NCBI GenBank assembly: GCA_018399635.1
Contig: JAGYOH010000003.1
Span: 62,001 to 126,000 of the forward strand
From: Clostridia bacterium
GTDB lineage: Bacteria; Bacillota; Clostridia; Peptostreptococcales; Acidaminobacteraceae
Direction of reading: 5' to 3'
DNA: 64,000 bases
Positions 25,561 to 33,829 of the stretch are shown piece by piece. Position 1 is the stretch's first letter, and each line of letters starts with the position of its first letter. Position numbers and translations under genes: made by a program. The notes under the pieces are model-generated. The model saw only the letters and a program-made list of their open reading frames with translations, had not been told where the DNA came from and ran no database searches.

Positions 25561-26349
25561 TAGCCCCTTGTGGTGCATTCTCTGAAACCTTCCGGGCACC
25601 TCGGCCAGGGGGCTGCCCATGAGGACATGGTTGATCTGATGGTAGCGTCTTTCCAGGCAGTGCCTCTCAAGCCTCCGCTCTCTTCTGGGCAGGTCGATGG
25701 TGATTTCTTCAAAAATCCTGGAGGGCTTGTCCTTGAGAATCAGGATCCGGTCCGCCACCAGCAGCGCCTCTCTGACATCGTGGGTGACATAGACGCCCCC
25801 CCGATCCTGTCCTTCATAGAGTTCGGTCAAGAGTTGGATCAGATTGAGCCTGAGGGGAAAATCAAGACTCGACAGGGGCTCGTCCATCAAGATCAATTTC
25901 GGATCAACGGCCATGGCCCTGGCGATGGCCACCCGCTGCCGCATCCCCCCGCTCAGTTCATCGGGATGGGCCATGACCTTCTCTTCCAGATAGACCCTTC
26001 TCAAGGCTTCCACCACCACCCGGTTCTTTTGATCCTCAGCCATTGCCTCCCCAAGGACAAGTTTGATGTTTTCTCCCACGGTGAGCCAGGGCAGGAGGCG
26101 GGCTTCCTGGAAGACGAATCCCAGGGACTCCTCGGCGATATTGACTTCCTTGCGGCCGCTCTGAGCCTTTTCAAGACCCGCTATGATCCTGAGGAGGGTC
26201 GACTTGCCGGAACCGCTCGCCCCCAGCAGGCAGAGAATTTCACCCGGCCTGACCTCCAGGGTGATCTCCTTGAGCACGGCTTCAGCCCCGAAGGACTTGC
26301 TGATTTTTTCAAGGCGAACCAGGGGGGTGACCCCTGTATTTTCATTCAT
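25537..26349 (-). CDS. NitT/TauT-type ABC transporter ATP-binding protein
   Basis: A 270-residue ABC ATPase. Walker A is GASGSGKST, the Q-loop is in GFVFQEARLLPWLTVGEN, the signature is LSGGMRQRVAIARA, Walker B is LILMDEPLSSLD, and the switch His is in YVTHDVREAL. The FQEARLLPW segment is typical of the nitrate/sulfonate/taurine group (SsuB, TauB). ATG 26349 has GAGGAG 7 nt upstream; ATG 26364 has no ribosome site. Third gene of the operon. Confidence 0.92.
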   Translation of the reverse strand: MNENTGVTPLVRLEKISKSFGAEAVLKEITLEVRPGEILCLLGASGSGKSTLLRIIAGLEKAQSGRKEVNIAEESLGFVFQEARLLPWLTVGENIKLVLGEAMAEDQKNRVVVEALRRVYLEEKVMAHPDELSGGMRQRVAIARAMAVDPKLILMDEPLSSLDFPLRLNLIQLLTELYEGQDRGGVYVTHDVREALLVADRILILKDKPSRIFEEITIDLPRRERRLERHCLERRYHQINHVLMGSPLAEVPGRFQRMHHKGLEKNQPSD

Positions 26350-26360
26350 GTCACAGCTCC

Positions 26361-27104
26361 TCATTGAAAATGATATCTTTTGACCAGACCCTGCTTGAAC
26401 CGGTCGAGCACCCCGTATTCCACGAAGAGGCCCATGAGGGCGATCACCACCACGTAGGCGAAGACGGTCTCCATCTCACCGAAGAGATAGGTGCCCCACA
26501 GCCCCTGGCCGAGACCGGTATAGGCGCTCAGGGCCTCGGCCATGATCACCACCCGCCAGTTGAGACTGAAATTGGTGGACAGAGTGGCCACGATCACCGG
26601 GATGATGCCGGGAAGATAGATGGCTCTGAGCCTTTTTTTGAGACTCAGGCGGTAGATCCTGGCCATCTCCACATAATGGGTGTTGATGTTCTTGACCCCC
26701 TCCACGGTATTGAAGAAGGCGATGGGGGTGGCACTCGCCACCGCCGCCACCACACTGGGCACGGGGCCGATATGGAACCAGAGAATGGCCAGGACGATCC
26801 AGGCCATGGGGGGGACGCTTTCCATCATCACCATGAGGGGGTGGACCGCTTCCCTGAAGGAGCGGACCAATCCCCCCATGACCCCCAGCAGGGTCCCCAG
26901 AATCAAAGAAAGGAGGGTTCCCAGGACCACCCTGATGAAGGAATCCCTGACATTGGTCCAGAATCCCTCGCTCTTGAGAATGACTACAAGGGCCTCCACC
27001 ACCTTCAAGGGACCCGGCAGGACTCCCCCGGTGGTGAAAAGGGAGATGACCCACCAGAGGAGTATCACTGCAATGATCCCTGCATAATGACTCTTGCGGG
27101 TCAT
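26361..27104 (-). CDS. NitT/TauT-type ABC transporter permease
   Basis: A 247-residue membrane protein with about six helices. The cytoplasmic EAA-like loop is MARIYRLSLKKRLRAIYLPGIIPVI, and MESVPPMAWIVLAILWFHIGPVPSVV is the family's conserved segment in SsuC/TauC-type permeases. Its start overlaps the binding-protein stop (ATGA). It would form the channel as a homodimer with the ATPase encoded just downstream. Confidence 0.92.
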   Translation of the reverse strand: MTRKSHYAGIIAVILLWWVISLFTTGGVLPGPLKVVEALVVILKSEGFWTNVRDSFIRVVLGTLLSLILGTLLGVMGGLVRSFREAVHPLMVMMESVPPMAWIVLAILWFHIGPVPSVVAAVASATPIAFFNTVEGVKNINTHYVEMARIYRLSLKKRLRAIYLPGIIPVIVATLSTNFSLNWRVVIMAEALSAYTGLGQGLWGTYLFGEMETVFAYVVVIALMGLFVEYGVLDRFKQGLVKRYHFQ

Positions 27105-28153
27105 TGCTGCCCGGCCTTAAAAAAGAAGGCCTGGTCCTTCAACTCGAATTTGAACTTTTCCTGCCAGAATTTCATGGCGGAGTCCTTGATTTCCTGAGCC
27201 GGCTTGAATTCGGCGCCAATCCGGCCGGATTGAATCAGATTGACGAACAACTGGGGCGGCAATTCCTGGGAAAAGACATTCTGCCACTGACCGGGAAGGT
27301 CGGCTTTGATCTGGTCCATGCTCTCGGGATCGTTCATGAAGGCGATGGCCGCTTCAATTCCCTTGATGATGACCTCGATATTCCTGGAACCGACTTCCTC
27401 CAGGGCCAGCCCCTGATCGATGAGGAAGAGGGCTCCCAAGGGAACCTCCCCGGTATCCGGCGAAAGCTCCTTGGCCAGGTCCGAGAACACTTGATACTTC
27501 ACCGGCCAGTTCTCCGCTTCTTGTCGCATCAAAAGCATGGTCACCGCCGGTTCCGCCGCTGCGATGATTTCAATTTCGTTCTGGTCGCTTCCCAGAGCCG
27601 TCCAGAGGGCCAGGCCGGGTCCCATGCCGGCGAACCGGGGCTCCGCACCGTATCTGCCCAGGGCCTTCTGGGCCATGACATGGGGGGTGGTGCCGACTCC
27701 GGGAACCGCCAGGCCCTGGACGCCGTCAAAGCTCTCCCAGGAATCACTGCCCTCCCGGGCCAGCAGATAGACCCCCTTCCAGATATGGACCCCCAGCATT
27801 CTGAGATCCCGGGCCCCGTTCTGGAACTGCTTGGCCCCGCCCAGGGCATTGAAAAGGGCGAAATCCGCTTCTTTTCCGGCAATCATGGCACTCATGGCCG
27901 CCGGATCACCCGCCGGAGCCACCTTGACCTCGATCTTCACCCCCTCCCCAAGCATTTCCTCCTGATACAGATCCAGAAGCAGGAGGGGGATGGCATTGGG
28001 ATCCGGCGGCGTCAGCATCGTGTAGGTTCTCTCCGCCACCGCCTCTTCGACTTCCCGGGTACAACCCCCGAGTAAAACTCCCCCCATCAACAACAGAATC
28101 AGACCCAACGTCATTCCGCCACGCATCAGTAGCCCGTGTTTTTTCAGCGTCAT
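27101..28153 (-). CDS. NitT/TauT-type ABC transporter substrate-binding lipoprotein
   Basis: A 350-residue protein with a lipoprotein signal (MTLKKHGLLMRGG, hydrophobic core, LLGGC lipobox, Cys at about 32). The mature part has the type 2 periplasmic-binding layout of NrtA/SsuA/ThiY proteins: KVAPAGDPAAMSAMIAGKEADFALFN and GVQGLAVPGVGTTPHVMAQ. The ligand is unknown; sequence does not separate nitrate, sulfonate, thiamine precursor or other ligands. ATG 28153 follows a perfect AGGAGGT. First gene of the operon, with a long structured leader and a Fur-like box upstream. Confidence 0.9.
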   Translation of the reverse strand: MTLKKHGLLMRGGMTLGLILLLMGGVLLGGCTREVEEAVAERTYTMLTPPDPNAIPLLLLDLYQEEMLGEGVKIEVKVAPAGDPAAMSAMIAGKEADFALFNALGGAKQFQNGARDLRMLGVHIWKGVYLLAREGSDSWESFDGVQGLAVPGVGTTPHVMAQKALGRYGAEPRFAGMGPGLALWTALGSDQNEIEIIAAAEPAVTMLLMRQEAENWPVKYQVFSDLAKELSPDTGEVPLGALFLIDQGLALEEVGSRNIEVIIKGIEAAIAFMNDPESMDQIKADLPGQWQNVFSQELPPQLFVNLIQSGRIGAEFKPAQEIKDSAMKFWQEKFKFELKDQAFFFKAGQQ

Positions 28154-28400
28154 CAGACAAACCTCCTGGTATTTTTTATTATTTTTGTGTGATTTTACCT
28201 GCTCAAGGCAAAATTTTTTTCTGCCGGCTTGAGTCTCCATCCCCGAGGGATTTTTCCCTCCGACAGCTGGCCGTCAGAGAACCCATCCCCCCGGGTTCTG
28301 CAAAGTGCGAATCAGGGATATTCACATATTCTGAGCCTCCTGCATCTCATGAATCCCGAACCTCCTCATTCCAGTGTCTGTAGATTATAAAATCGGTTAT
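28154..28400 (-). other. Long structured 5' leader of the ABC operon
   Basis: The 250 bp before the binding-protein gene contain four hairpins: AGAACCC/GGGTTCT (28278-28299), GAGGGA/TCCCTC (28245-28260), CTGCCGGC/GCCGTCAG (28221-28277, one mismatch, enclosing the previous one) and GGGATATTCA/TGAATCCC (28315-28357). A further pairing, CTCAAG/CTTGAG (28202-28233), would compete with the third. This suggests a regulatory RNA. It fits no riboswitch consensus I can recall, including TPP, cobalamin, SAM, Moco and guanidine-I. Confidence 0.45.
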
Positions 28401-28413
28401 CTTCTGCATCAAT

Positions 28414-28432
28414 GATACTGATATTCATTATC
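28414..28432. promoter_or_regulatory. Fur-like box upstream of the ABC operon
   Basis: GATACTGATATTCATTATC matches the 19-bp Fur consensus at 17 of 19 positions and is embedded in an imperfect palindrome with outer arms AATGATA and TATCATT. A plausible minus-strand promoter (TTGCCA, 17 bp, TAATGT) lies immediately upstream. Confidence 0.5.
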
Positions 28433-28547
28433 ATTATAAATCTACATTATCACAAGCATTTGCCTTTGGCAAGTCCCAATGAATATTCATGCAAAAAAAA
28501 TGCCGCTTGCCATGCGGTTTCCGGTCCCGGTCTTCAAAAAATAAAAA

Positions 28548-28569
28548 ATCCGGGGATTCATCCCCGGAT
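28548..28569 (-). terminator. Terminator of the tRNA gene
   Basis: On the minus strand, ATCCGGGGA and TCCCCGGAT form a 9-bp stem followed by TTTTTTATTTTTTG, directly after the tRNA 3' end. Confidence 0.8.
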
Positions 28570-28570
28570 C

Positions 28571-28645
28571 TGGAGCTACTGGCCGGATTCGAACCGGCGA
28601 CCTGCTCATTACGAGTGAGCTGCTCTACCCCTGAGCCACAGTAGC
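28571..28645 (-). tRNA. tRNA-Thr (anticodon CGU)
   Basis: A 75-nt cloverleaf: acceptor arms GCTACTG and CAGTAGC, D-arm with GGCTCAGGGGTAGAGC, anticodon stem GCTCA/TGAGC with loop CTCGTAA (anticodon CGT), T-arm CGCCGGTTCGAATCCGGC, and an encoded 3' CCA. It stands alone rather than in a tRNA cluster and has its own terminator. Confidence 0.95.
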
Positions 28646-28704
28646 ACATCAATGATATGATAAAACTTTTTTCGACTTTGGTCAACCTGAAAATCAAAAA
28701 TAAA

Positions 28705-28728
28705 AGCCCCGGTCTTTCGACCGGGGCT
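28705..28728 (-). terminator. Terminator of the cold-shock gene
   Basis: On the minus strand AGCCCCGGTC and GACCGGGGCT form a 10-bp stem with a GAAA loop, followed by TTTTATTTTT. Confidence 0.85.
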
Positions 28729-28740
28729 CGCATTCACGAA

Positions 28741-28938
28741 TTAGAGAGCTACGATGTTCTCAGCTTGGGGACCTTTTTGTCCTTCAGTCACTTCGAACTC
28801 AACTTCTTGTCCTTCGTTCAGGGTTTTGAAACCGTCTGATTGAATTTGTGAGTAATGAGCAAATACATCTACTCCGTCTTCTCCTGTGATAAATCCGTAA
28901 CCTTTGTCTGCGTTAAACCATTTTACTGTACCTTTCAT
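28741..28938 (-). CDS. Cold-shock protein, CspA family
   Basis: A 65-residue single OB-fold protein. RNP1 is KGYGFITG (residues 12-19) and RNP2 is VDVFAHYS (23-30); the start [15 protein letters not shown] is the family signature. Such proteins bind single-stranded RNA or DNA and act as RNA chaperones. Ribosome site AGGAGGT stands 7-8 nt before ATG. A long A/T-rich leader precedes it, as is common for cold-shock genes. It is a monocistronic unit with its own terminator. Confidence 0.95.
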   Translation of the reverse strand: MKGTVKWFNADKGYGFITGEDGVDVFAHYSQIQSDGFKTLNEGQEVEFEVTEGQKGPQAENIVAL

Positions 28939-29117
28939 AAAAAAAGTACCTCCTAAATTTTATTCCTTAAATCTTGTGTACTGTGTTAACAGAGATACAT
29001 TTCTAAATTAAGATGATACAGCTAAATGATGAGGCACCTTTTAAAAATATTCTTGTTAATTTAATTCACTTGCAATTTAAGTACTTTAAACTTAACACTA
29101 TTATCCCCGCTTGTCAA
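28939..29117 (-). promoter_or_regulatory. Long AT-rich leader and promoter of the cold-shock gene
   Basis: On the minus strand TTGACA (29117-29112), a 16-17 bp spacer and TTAAGT/TAAGTT form a promoter about 175 nt before the start codon; a second possible promoter (TTGCAA, 17 bp, GAATAT) lies closer. The long untranslated leader resembles cspA leaders that change fold with temperature. Confidence 0.45.
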
Positions 29118-29149
29118 GTTTATCCCGCTGAAAGAAATTTTTAATTTTT

Positions 29150-30265
29150 TCAGCCACCGAGAAGCCCCTTGAAGGCCTCCACCGCCGTCTCGATGATTTC
29201 ATCATTGAAATCGTAGGGTGTGGTGTGGATTTCAGGATAGGCCCTGCCGTTGCCGATGTAGAAGATCGCTCCCCGGGTCTCCTTGAGGAAGCAGCCGAAA
29301 TCCTCCGAGGCCCTGAAGCCCTTTTGGATCTCCATGAGCTCAAAGCCCTTGTCCCTGGCCATCTTCCTGATGCCTTGGACACTCCGGGGGTGATTGGCGG
29401 TCATGGGAAAAACCTCCTGATAGGAAAAATCCACGGTGAGGCCTTCCTCTTTGCAGATGGTCCCGGCATAGTCCTCCACCGCCTGGCCAAACCCGTCGAG
29501 TTCCGTTTCAAACTCTCCGCGAATCGTCAGCAGCAGGTCTCCCTGACTCGCCGCGATGCCGAAGGCCCTTGAACCGGCACTGATGCCGACGACGGTGGCC
29601 AGGACCTGACCCTGAGAGCCCTTCCCGTCACTCAGGTGGGGCAGGGCGGTGATGATCCGGGCCATGGCATAGGCGGGGTTGATCCCGTGCTCCGGCTGGC
29701 TGGCGTGGGTGGGGGAGCCGGTGAATCTCATGATCATGCCCCGGGAAGCGAAATGGGCGGTCCCCTCGATCACCCCGATGGTGTGAAGGGGCATGCCGCT
29801 CATGTTGTGAAAGGCGAAAACCTCGTCGATGCCCTCCTCCTTCATGAGGGCCGCACAGACCCTGGCCCCCTCCCCGGTCTCCTCGGCATGCTGGAAGACC
29901 AGATAGACGTTGGCGTCGGCCCCCAGGGTGTCCAGTTCCAGGCCAAGCCCCGCCAGAACCGCGGCATGACCGTCATGGCCGCACTTGTGGGAAACCCCCG
30001 GATTGAGGGAGCCATGGGGGAGAGGGATGCCCTCCGCCATGGGCAGGGCGTCCATTTCCGCCCTGAAGGCCAGCTTTTTCTTGTCCTCCCCGGCGACATA
30101 CCGGGCATAGAACCACGGGCCCCGGTCCACGATTTCAAGACCGGTATGGTCCCGTAAGAAGGTCATCAGACGGGCCTTGGTCCACTTTTCATCCTTTGAG
30201 AGTTCAGGATGCCGATGCAGCTGATGCCTCAGCTTTTTCACCAGGGCCAGATGGGCCGCATTCAT
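29150..30265 (-). CDS. M20D family amidohydrolase
   Basis: A 371-residue metal-dependent amidohydrolase of the AbgA/HipO group, which cleave N-acyl amino acids or similar amides. Seen: LRHQLHRHPELS at the N-terminus, FRAEMDALPMAEG, SHKCGHDGHAAVLAGLG (metal-binding Cys/His), VFQHAEETGEGARV (catalytic and metal Glu), and a dimerisation domain from about residue 170 (THASQPEHGINPAYA). The last part carries FGCFLKETRGAIFYIGNG. Overlaps the upstream transporter by 4 bp, which suggests import and hydrolysis of one compound; the compound is unknown. Confidence 0.9.
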   Translation of the reverse strand: MNAAHLALVKKLRHQLHRHPELSKDEKWTKARLMTFLRDHTGLEIVDRGPWFYARYVAGEDKKKLAFRAEMDALPMAEGIPLPHGSLNPGVSHKCGHDGHAAVLAGLGLELDTLGADANVYLVFQHAEETGEGARVCAALMKEEGIDEVFAFHNMSGMPLHTIGVIEGTAHFASRGMIMRFTGSPTHASQPEHGINPAYAMARIITALPHLSDGKGSQGQVLATVVGISAGSRAFGIAASQGDLLLTIRGEFETELDGFGQAVEDYAGTICKEEGLTVDFSYQEVFPMTANHPRSVQGIRKMARDKGFELMEIQKGFRASEDFGCFLKETRGAIFYIGNGRAYPEIHTTPYDFNDEIIETAVEAFKGLLGG

Positions 30266-31473
30266 CGGACCACTTCCCTTTCAGGGTCGGGATCCCTCAA
30301 GCCCCGGGCCAGCCAGAGGCCCAGCAGGGCCAGGACCACGATCAGGGTGAATTTCTCCCCGTAGCCTCCCAGGAAGTCCACGATGGCGCCGGAGGACAGG
30401 GTCCCCAGGATGGCCCCGAGACCATAGGCGGTCATCATGATGCCGTAATTTTGAGAATAGTGGTCCGGTCCGAAAAGACGGGCCGTCGTGGCCGGAGCGA
30501 TGGCCATCCATCCCCCGAGATTGAACCAGAAGATGCTGTAGCTGACAAAGAAGACGCCCCAGGACAGGTCCCCGAAAAGCCTCATGGCCAGGCCCGAGGC
30601 GGCAATGAGGACAAAGGAGAGGGTCATGGCAAAGCGATAGCCGATCCGGTCCGTCACCCACCCGAAAAAGGGCCTGCCCAGGCCGTTGAAGACGGCAAAA
30701 GCCGAAATCATCCGACTCAACTCCAGGGCGGTGCGGTCGGTCAGAAAGAGACCTGCCCCCCCGGTGTTGCCGATGATCATCAGGCCGATGGTGGTTCCCA
30801 GAACAAAGCTCAGATAAAGTCGCTTGAAGGCCCCGGTCTTCATCATCCCCCTTGAAGTGAGGGAAGGGGGGACCTTCCCCGGCCCCTCCTCGATCTTCTC
30901 CTCCGGGAGCCGGGATTTGTCAGGATTCTTCATGGTCATGCCCAGGAGGGGAATCAAAGTCAGATAGAAAATCCCCAGAATCCGAAAGGTGGCCATGAGG
31001 CCGTAGGCCTCGATCATTTTCCCCGCCAGGGGGGCCGTGATCAGGGGAGAGACGCCGAAACCGCCGAGAATCAACCCCACCATGAGACCCTGGCGCCCCG
31101 GGTACCATCGGGCCACAAGGCGCATGGGTACCCCGTAGACCATGCCGATGCCGATGCCGATGAGGACCCCGTAGGCCACGGTCAGCATCAGGATGTTCCG
31201 GGAAAATCCCGCGAGAATCCAGCCGCTGCCGATGATGATCCCCCCCAGAACCACCATGACCCTGGGGGAATAATGATCGAGAAAGGGACCGGCGAACATC
31301 ATGGCCAGGGCGTAGAAGGCCAGGGAAACCATGTAGGGCAGGCCGCTGAGGGTGTTGGAGACTCCAAATTCTCCCTCGACGAAGATGCGAAAGACACTCC
31401 AGGAATAGACCGTGCCCAGCATCACCATGATCAAGAGGGAAAATATGACGATCTGCAATTTCTTGTAACCCAT
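30262..31473 (-). CDS. OFA-type MFS transporter
   Basis: A 403-residue, twelve-helix major facilitator of the oxalate/formate antiporter family. It opens with VIFSLLIMVMLGTVYSWSVF, has GLPYMVSLAFYALAMMFAGPFLDHYSPR and GIGMVYGVPMRLVARWYPGRQGLMVGL, both family landmarks, and a second-half ALELSRMISAFAVFNGLGRPFFGWVTDRIG. OFA members move small organic acids, but many are untested. It is coupled by a 4-bp overlap to the M20 amidohydrolase, so it may bring in that enzyme's substrate. Confidence 0.88.
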   Translation of the reverse strand: MGYKKLQIVIFSLLIMVMLGTVYSWSVFRIFVEGEFGVSNTLSGLPYMVSLAFYALAMMFAGPFLDHYSPRVMVVLGGIIIGSGWILAGFSRNILMLTVAYGVLIGIGIGMVYGVPMRLVARWYPGRQGLMVGLILGGFGVSPLITAPLAGKMIEAYGLMATFRILGIFYLTLIPLLGMTMKNPDKSRLPEEKIEEGPGKVPPSLTSRGMMKTGAFKRLYLSFVLGTTIGLMIIGNTGGAGLFLTDRTALELSRMISAFAVFNGLGRPFFGWVTDRIGYRFAMTLSFVLIAASGLAMRLFGDLSWGVFFVSYSIFWFNLGGWMAIAPATTARLFGPDHYSQNYGIMMTAYGLGAILGTLSSGAIVDFLGGYGEKFTLIVVLALLGLWLARGLRDPDPEREVVR

Positions 31474-31492
31474 GCCTCTACCTCATTTCAAC

Positions 31493-31526
31493 AAAAAGAT
31501 ATGAGTTTTCATCCCCATATCTTTTT
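31493..31526 (-). terminator. Terminator of the 53-aa gene
   Basis: AAAAAGATATG (31493-31503) and CATATCTTTTT (31516-31526) form an 11-bp stem ending in T5 on the minus strand. Confidence 0.7.
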
Positions 31527-31533
31527 CACAGTA

Positions 31534-31695
31534 TTATACTTGAATTTTCTTGGGCTTGCAAAGCAATTTTTCATCCTTGGCGGTGCGACCGCATTTTTTA
31601 CAGTAGAACCCGGCCTGGTCCACCATCTTCAGAAACTCTTTTTTCGAGGTATTGTGAAAATCCTCTTTGATCAAACGGCACAAGGGTCTGGCCAT
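31534..31695 (-). CDS. Small Cys-containing protein, 53 residues
   Basis: A small gene with a perfect GGAGGTGA site 6 nt before ATG 31695 and its own terminator. The protein starts MARPLCRLIKEDFHNTSKKE and has YCKKCGRTAKDEKLLCKPKK near its end: a CxxC pair plus a further Cys, resembling half of a zinc ribbon. It is basic overall. Strong signals and the Cys pattern make it a real gene. It follows the SHMT-like gene by 68 bp and may be co-transcribed. Role unknown; nucleic-acid or zinc binding is only a guess. Confidence 0.8.
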   Translation of the reverse strand: MARPLCRLIKEDFHNTSKKEFLKMVDQAGFYCKKCGRTAKDEKLLCKPKKIQV

Positions 31696-31763
31696 TTCAA
31701 TCACCTCCGGTCTTCAAACTGATACCCTTCAAAAACCGTCTTCAATCAGCATTTCCTTCTTTC

Positions 31764-33017
31764 TCAGTCCTCGTCGATTCCCGGGTAGAGGGGGAATTTC
31801 AGGGCGATTTCCCGGGCCCTGAGGGCGATCTGCTGCAACGCTTCGGTATCGGAAACCTTTTCAGCCACCTCGTTGATGAGACCGGCGATGAGAATCATGT
31901 CCTCTTCCCTGGCCCCCTTCATGGTCATGGCCGTCACTCCGATCCTCACGCCGCTGGTCACCATGGGCTTCTCGGGATCATTGGGAATCATGTTCTTGTT
32001 GACGGTGATTCCCACCTGCTCCAGGGCTTTTTCCAGGGCCTGCCCCGTGAGTCCCTTGGGTCTGAGGTCCACCAGCAGCAGATGATTGTCGGTCCCCCCG
32101 CTGACCAGGCGGAAGCCCTTCGCCTTGAGGGCTTCCCCAAGGACTCTGGCATTGGTCACCACCTGGGTCATGATGGCCTTGAATTCATCGGTCCCCGCCC
32201 GCAGGAAGGTGAAGGCCTTGGCTCCCATGACATGCATGTGCATGGAACCCTGGACACCGGGAAAGGTGGCCTTGTCGAGTCTGGCGGCCAGATCGGCCCT
32301 GGAGAGGATGAAGCCTCCCCTGGCCCCGCCCAGGGTCTTTGTGGTGGTGCCGGTGACCACATCGGCGTAGGGGACCGGTGAGGGATGGACTCCCGCCGCC
32401 ACCAGACCGGCGATGTGGGCCATGTCCACCAGGAAATAAGCCTCCACTGCTTTGGCAATGGCGGCGATTCGCTCATAATCGATGAATCTGGGATAGGCGC
32501 TGGCTCCGGCGATGATGATCTTCGGCCGGTATTCCCGGGCCTTGGCCTCAAGTTCCTCATAGTCGATGGTCTCGGTCCGGGGATCAAGGCCGTAGAAAAC
32601 GCTGTTGTAGATCTTGCCTGACAGATTCACCTTGGAACCGTGGGACAAATGACCGCCGTGGTCGAGACGCATGCCGAGAATCGTATCCCCCGGCTGGATC
32701 AGAGCGGCATAGACGCTGAAATTGGCCTGGGAACCGGAATGGGGCTGGACCACGGCATGCTCCGCCTGATAGAGGACCTTGGCCCTTTCAATGGCCAGGC
32801 TCTCAATCTTGTCAATGACCTGATGGCCGGCGTGGTACCGCTTCCCGGGAAACCCTTCCATGGTCTTGTTGGTGAGAATGCTTCCCTGAAGCTCCATGAT
32901 TTCATAGGGCACGAAACTTTCAGAGGCGATCATTTCAATCCCCTGCCGCTGTCTCGCGAGCTCCTCGTGGACCATTTCGTAGAGGGCACGGTCGGATTCC
33001 TTCAAATGCTTCAACAT
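31764..33017 (-). CDS. Serine hydroxymethyltransferase-like PLP enzyme with altered active site
   Basis: A 417-residue fold type I PLP protein that aligns end to end with GlyA. Conserved: GIEMIASESF, HSGSQANF, GGHLSHGSKVN, FLVDMAHIAGLVAAG, GGTDNHLLLVDL, TVNKNMIPND. Key positions differ from E. coli SHMT: Y55 is T52, Y65 is H62 and H228, next to the PLP lysine (K227 here), is T226 (TTTKTLGGARGG). GGQGGPLMH becomes GVQGSMHMH. It may act on a different beta-hydroxy or alpha-methyl amino acid; this is inference. AGGAGGTTC precedes the ATG. It lies 107 bp after the two-component genes. Confidence 0.85.
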   Translation of the reverse strand: MLKHLKESDRALYEMVHEELARQRQGIEMIASESFVPYEIMELQGSILTNKTMEGFPGKRYHAGHQVIDKIESLAIERAKVLYQAEHAVVQPHSGSQANFSVYAALIQPGDTILGMRLDHGGHLSHGSKVNLSGKIYNSVFYGLDPRTETIDYEELEAKAREYRPKIIIAGASAYPRFIDYERIAAIAKAVEAYFLVDMAHIAGLVAAGVHPSPVPYADVVTGTTTKTLGGARGGFILSRADLAARLDKATFPGVQGSMHMHVMGAKAFTFLRAGTDEFKAIMTQVVTNARVLGEALKAKGFRLVSGGTDNHLLLVDLRPKGLTGQALEKALEQVGITVNKNMIPNDPEKPMVTSGVRIGVTAMTMKGAREEDMILIAGLINEVAEKVSDTEALQQIALRAREIALKFPLYPGIDED

Positions 33018-33124
33018 GTTTTTTGAACCTCCTAAGGGCTGTTTTTCTCATTATGTCATTTTTCCAAGGGGCAGAATAGTAACTACATGGACACGGGATT
33101 GAACAAAAAGATACTTGAAAAATC

Positions 33125-33829
33125 CTAGGGGGTCCTGTGGATGGATAGATACTCCTTGGGGGTCATTCCCGTGGATTCCTTGAAGTTCTTGTAGAAATAA
33201 TTCAGATTGTTGTAACCCACGCTGAAGGCCACCTCCTTGATGGAGAGGGAGCTTTCGACAAGTTGAAGCCTGGCCTTGTTGATTCTCAGCTCATTGACAT
33301 ATTTGATGAAGCTCCTGTTGAAATACCGTCTGAAGAGACGGGCGATGTGCTGGGGGCTGGTGTGGAATTTCTCGGCATAATTCTTGAGGGAGATCTCCTC
33401 CCCGAAATTCCGGTTGATTTCCTCCACGATCTGGTTGAAGAGGATGTTCTCCGTCAGGTTGAAGCCCATCACCTTTTCCAGGGACTTCACCAGTTCATCC
33501 CGCTCCACGGGCTTGAGGAGAATGTCTTTGGCCCCGTACCTCAGGGCCGCCTGGGCGTACTCGAAGTAGTCATAGGCCGTGACCACGATGATCCTGGGGT
33601 CGAGGTCCCTCTCGGAGGCCAGCTCCCGCATGATTTCAATCCCGTTGGTTCCCGGCATTTGAATGTCCAGAAAGACGATGTCCGGCCTGAGTCTTCTGAT
33701 GGCCTCGTAACCGGAGTCCCCGGTGGTATAGAAGCCCTCGAGTCTGACCGGAATGCTGAGGGACTTGATGATGTAATCGATGATTCCGAAGGTGGCCTTT
33801 TCATCATCCACCACGATGGCCCTAAGCAT
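33125..33829 (-). CDS. YesN/AraC-type response regulator
   Basis: A 234-residue regulator. Receiver domain (residues 1-120): acidic pocket VVDDEKA, phosphoacceptor Asp in VFLDIQMPGTNG (D55), Thr in IVVTAYD and Lys in LLKPV. C-terminal AraC domain (about 135-232) with two helix-turn-helix units: LKNYAEKFHTSPQHIARLFRR and IKEVAFSVGYNNLNYFYKNFK. It overlaps the kinase gene by 8 bp, so they form one two-component system. Its targets are unknown; the SHMT-like gene directly downstream is a candidate. Confidence 0.92.
   Translation of the reverse strand: MLRAIVVDDEKATFGIIDYIIKSLSIPVRLEGFYTTGDSGYEAIRRLRPDIVFLDIQMPGTNGIEIMRELASERDLDPRIIVVTAYDYFEYAQAALRYGAKDILLKPVERDELVKSLEKVMGFNLTENILFNQIVEEINRNFGEEISLKNYAEKFHTSPQHIARLFRRYFNRSFIKYVNELRINKARLQLVESSLSIKEVAFSVGYNNLNYFYKNFKESTGMTPKEYLSIHRTP

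Noticed and set aside
28154-28400. Known riboswitch (TPP, cobalamin, Moco, guanidine-I) in the ABC leader
   Set aside because: Only short look-alikes such as CGGAGGGAAAAAT were seen; the full conserved cores of these classes are absent. Kept as an unidentified leader.
28500-28530. Extra terminator near the tRNA (CCGC/GCGG hairpin with eight A or T)
   Set aside because: The stem is only four to five base pairs; the 9-bp hairpin at 28548-28569 explains termination better.
31764-33017. Plain glyA assignment
   Set aside because: Overall similarity is clear, but several PLP-site residues differ, so I did not assign the gene symbol.
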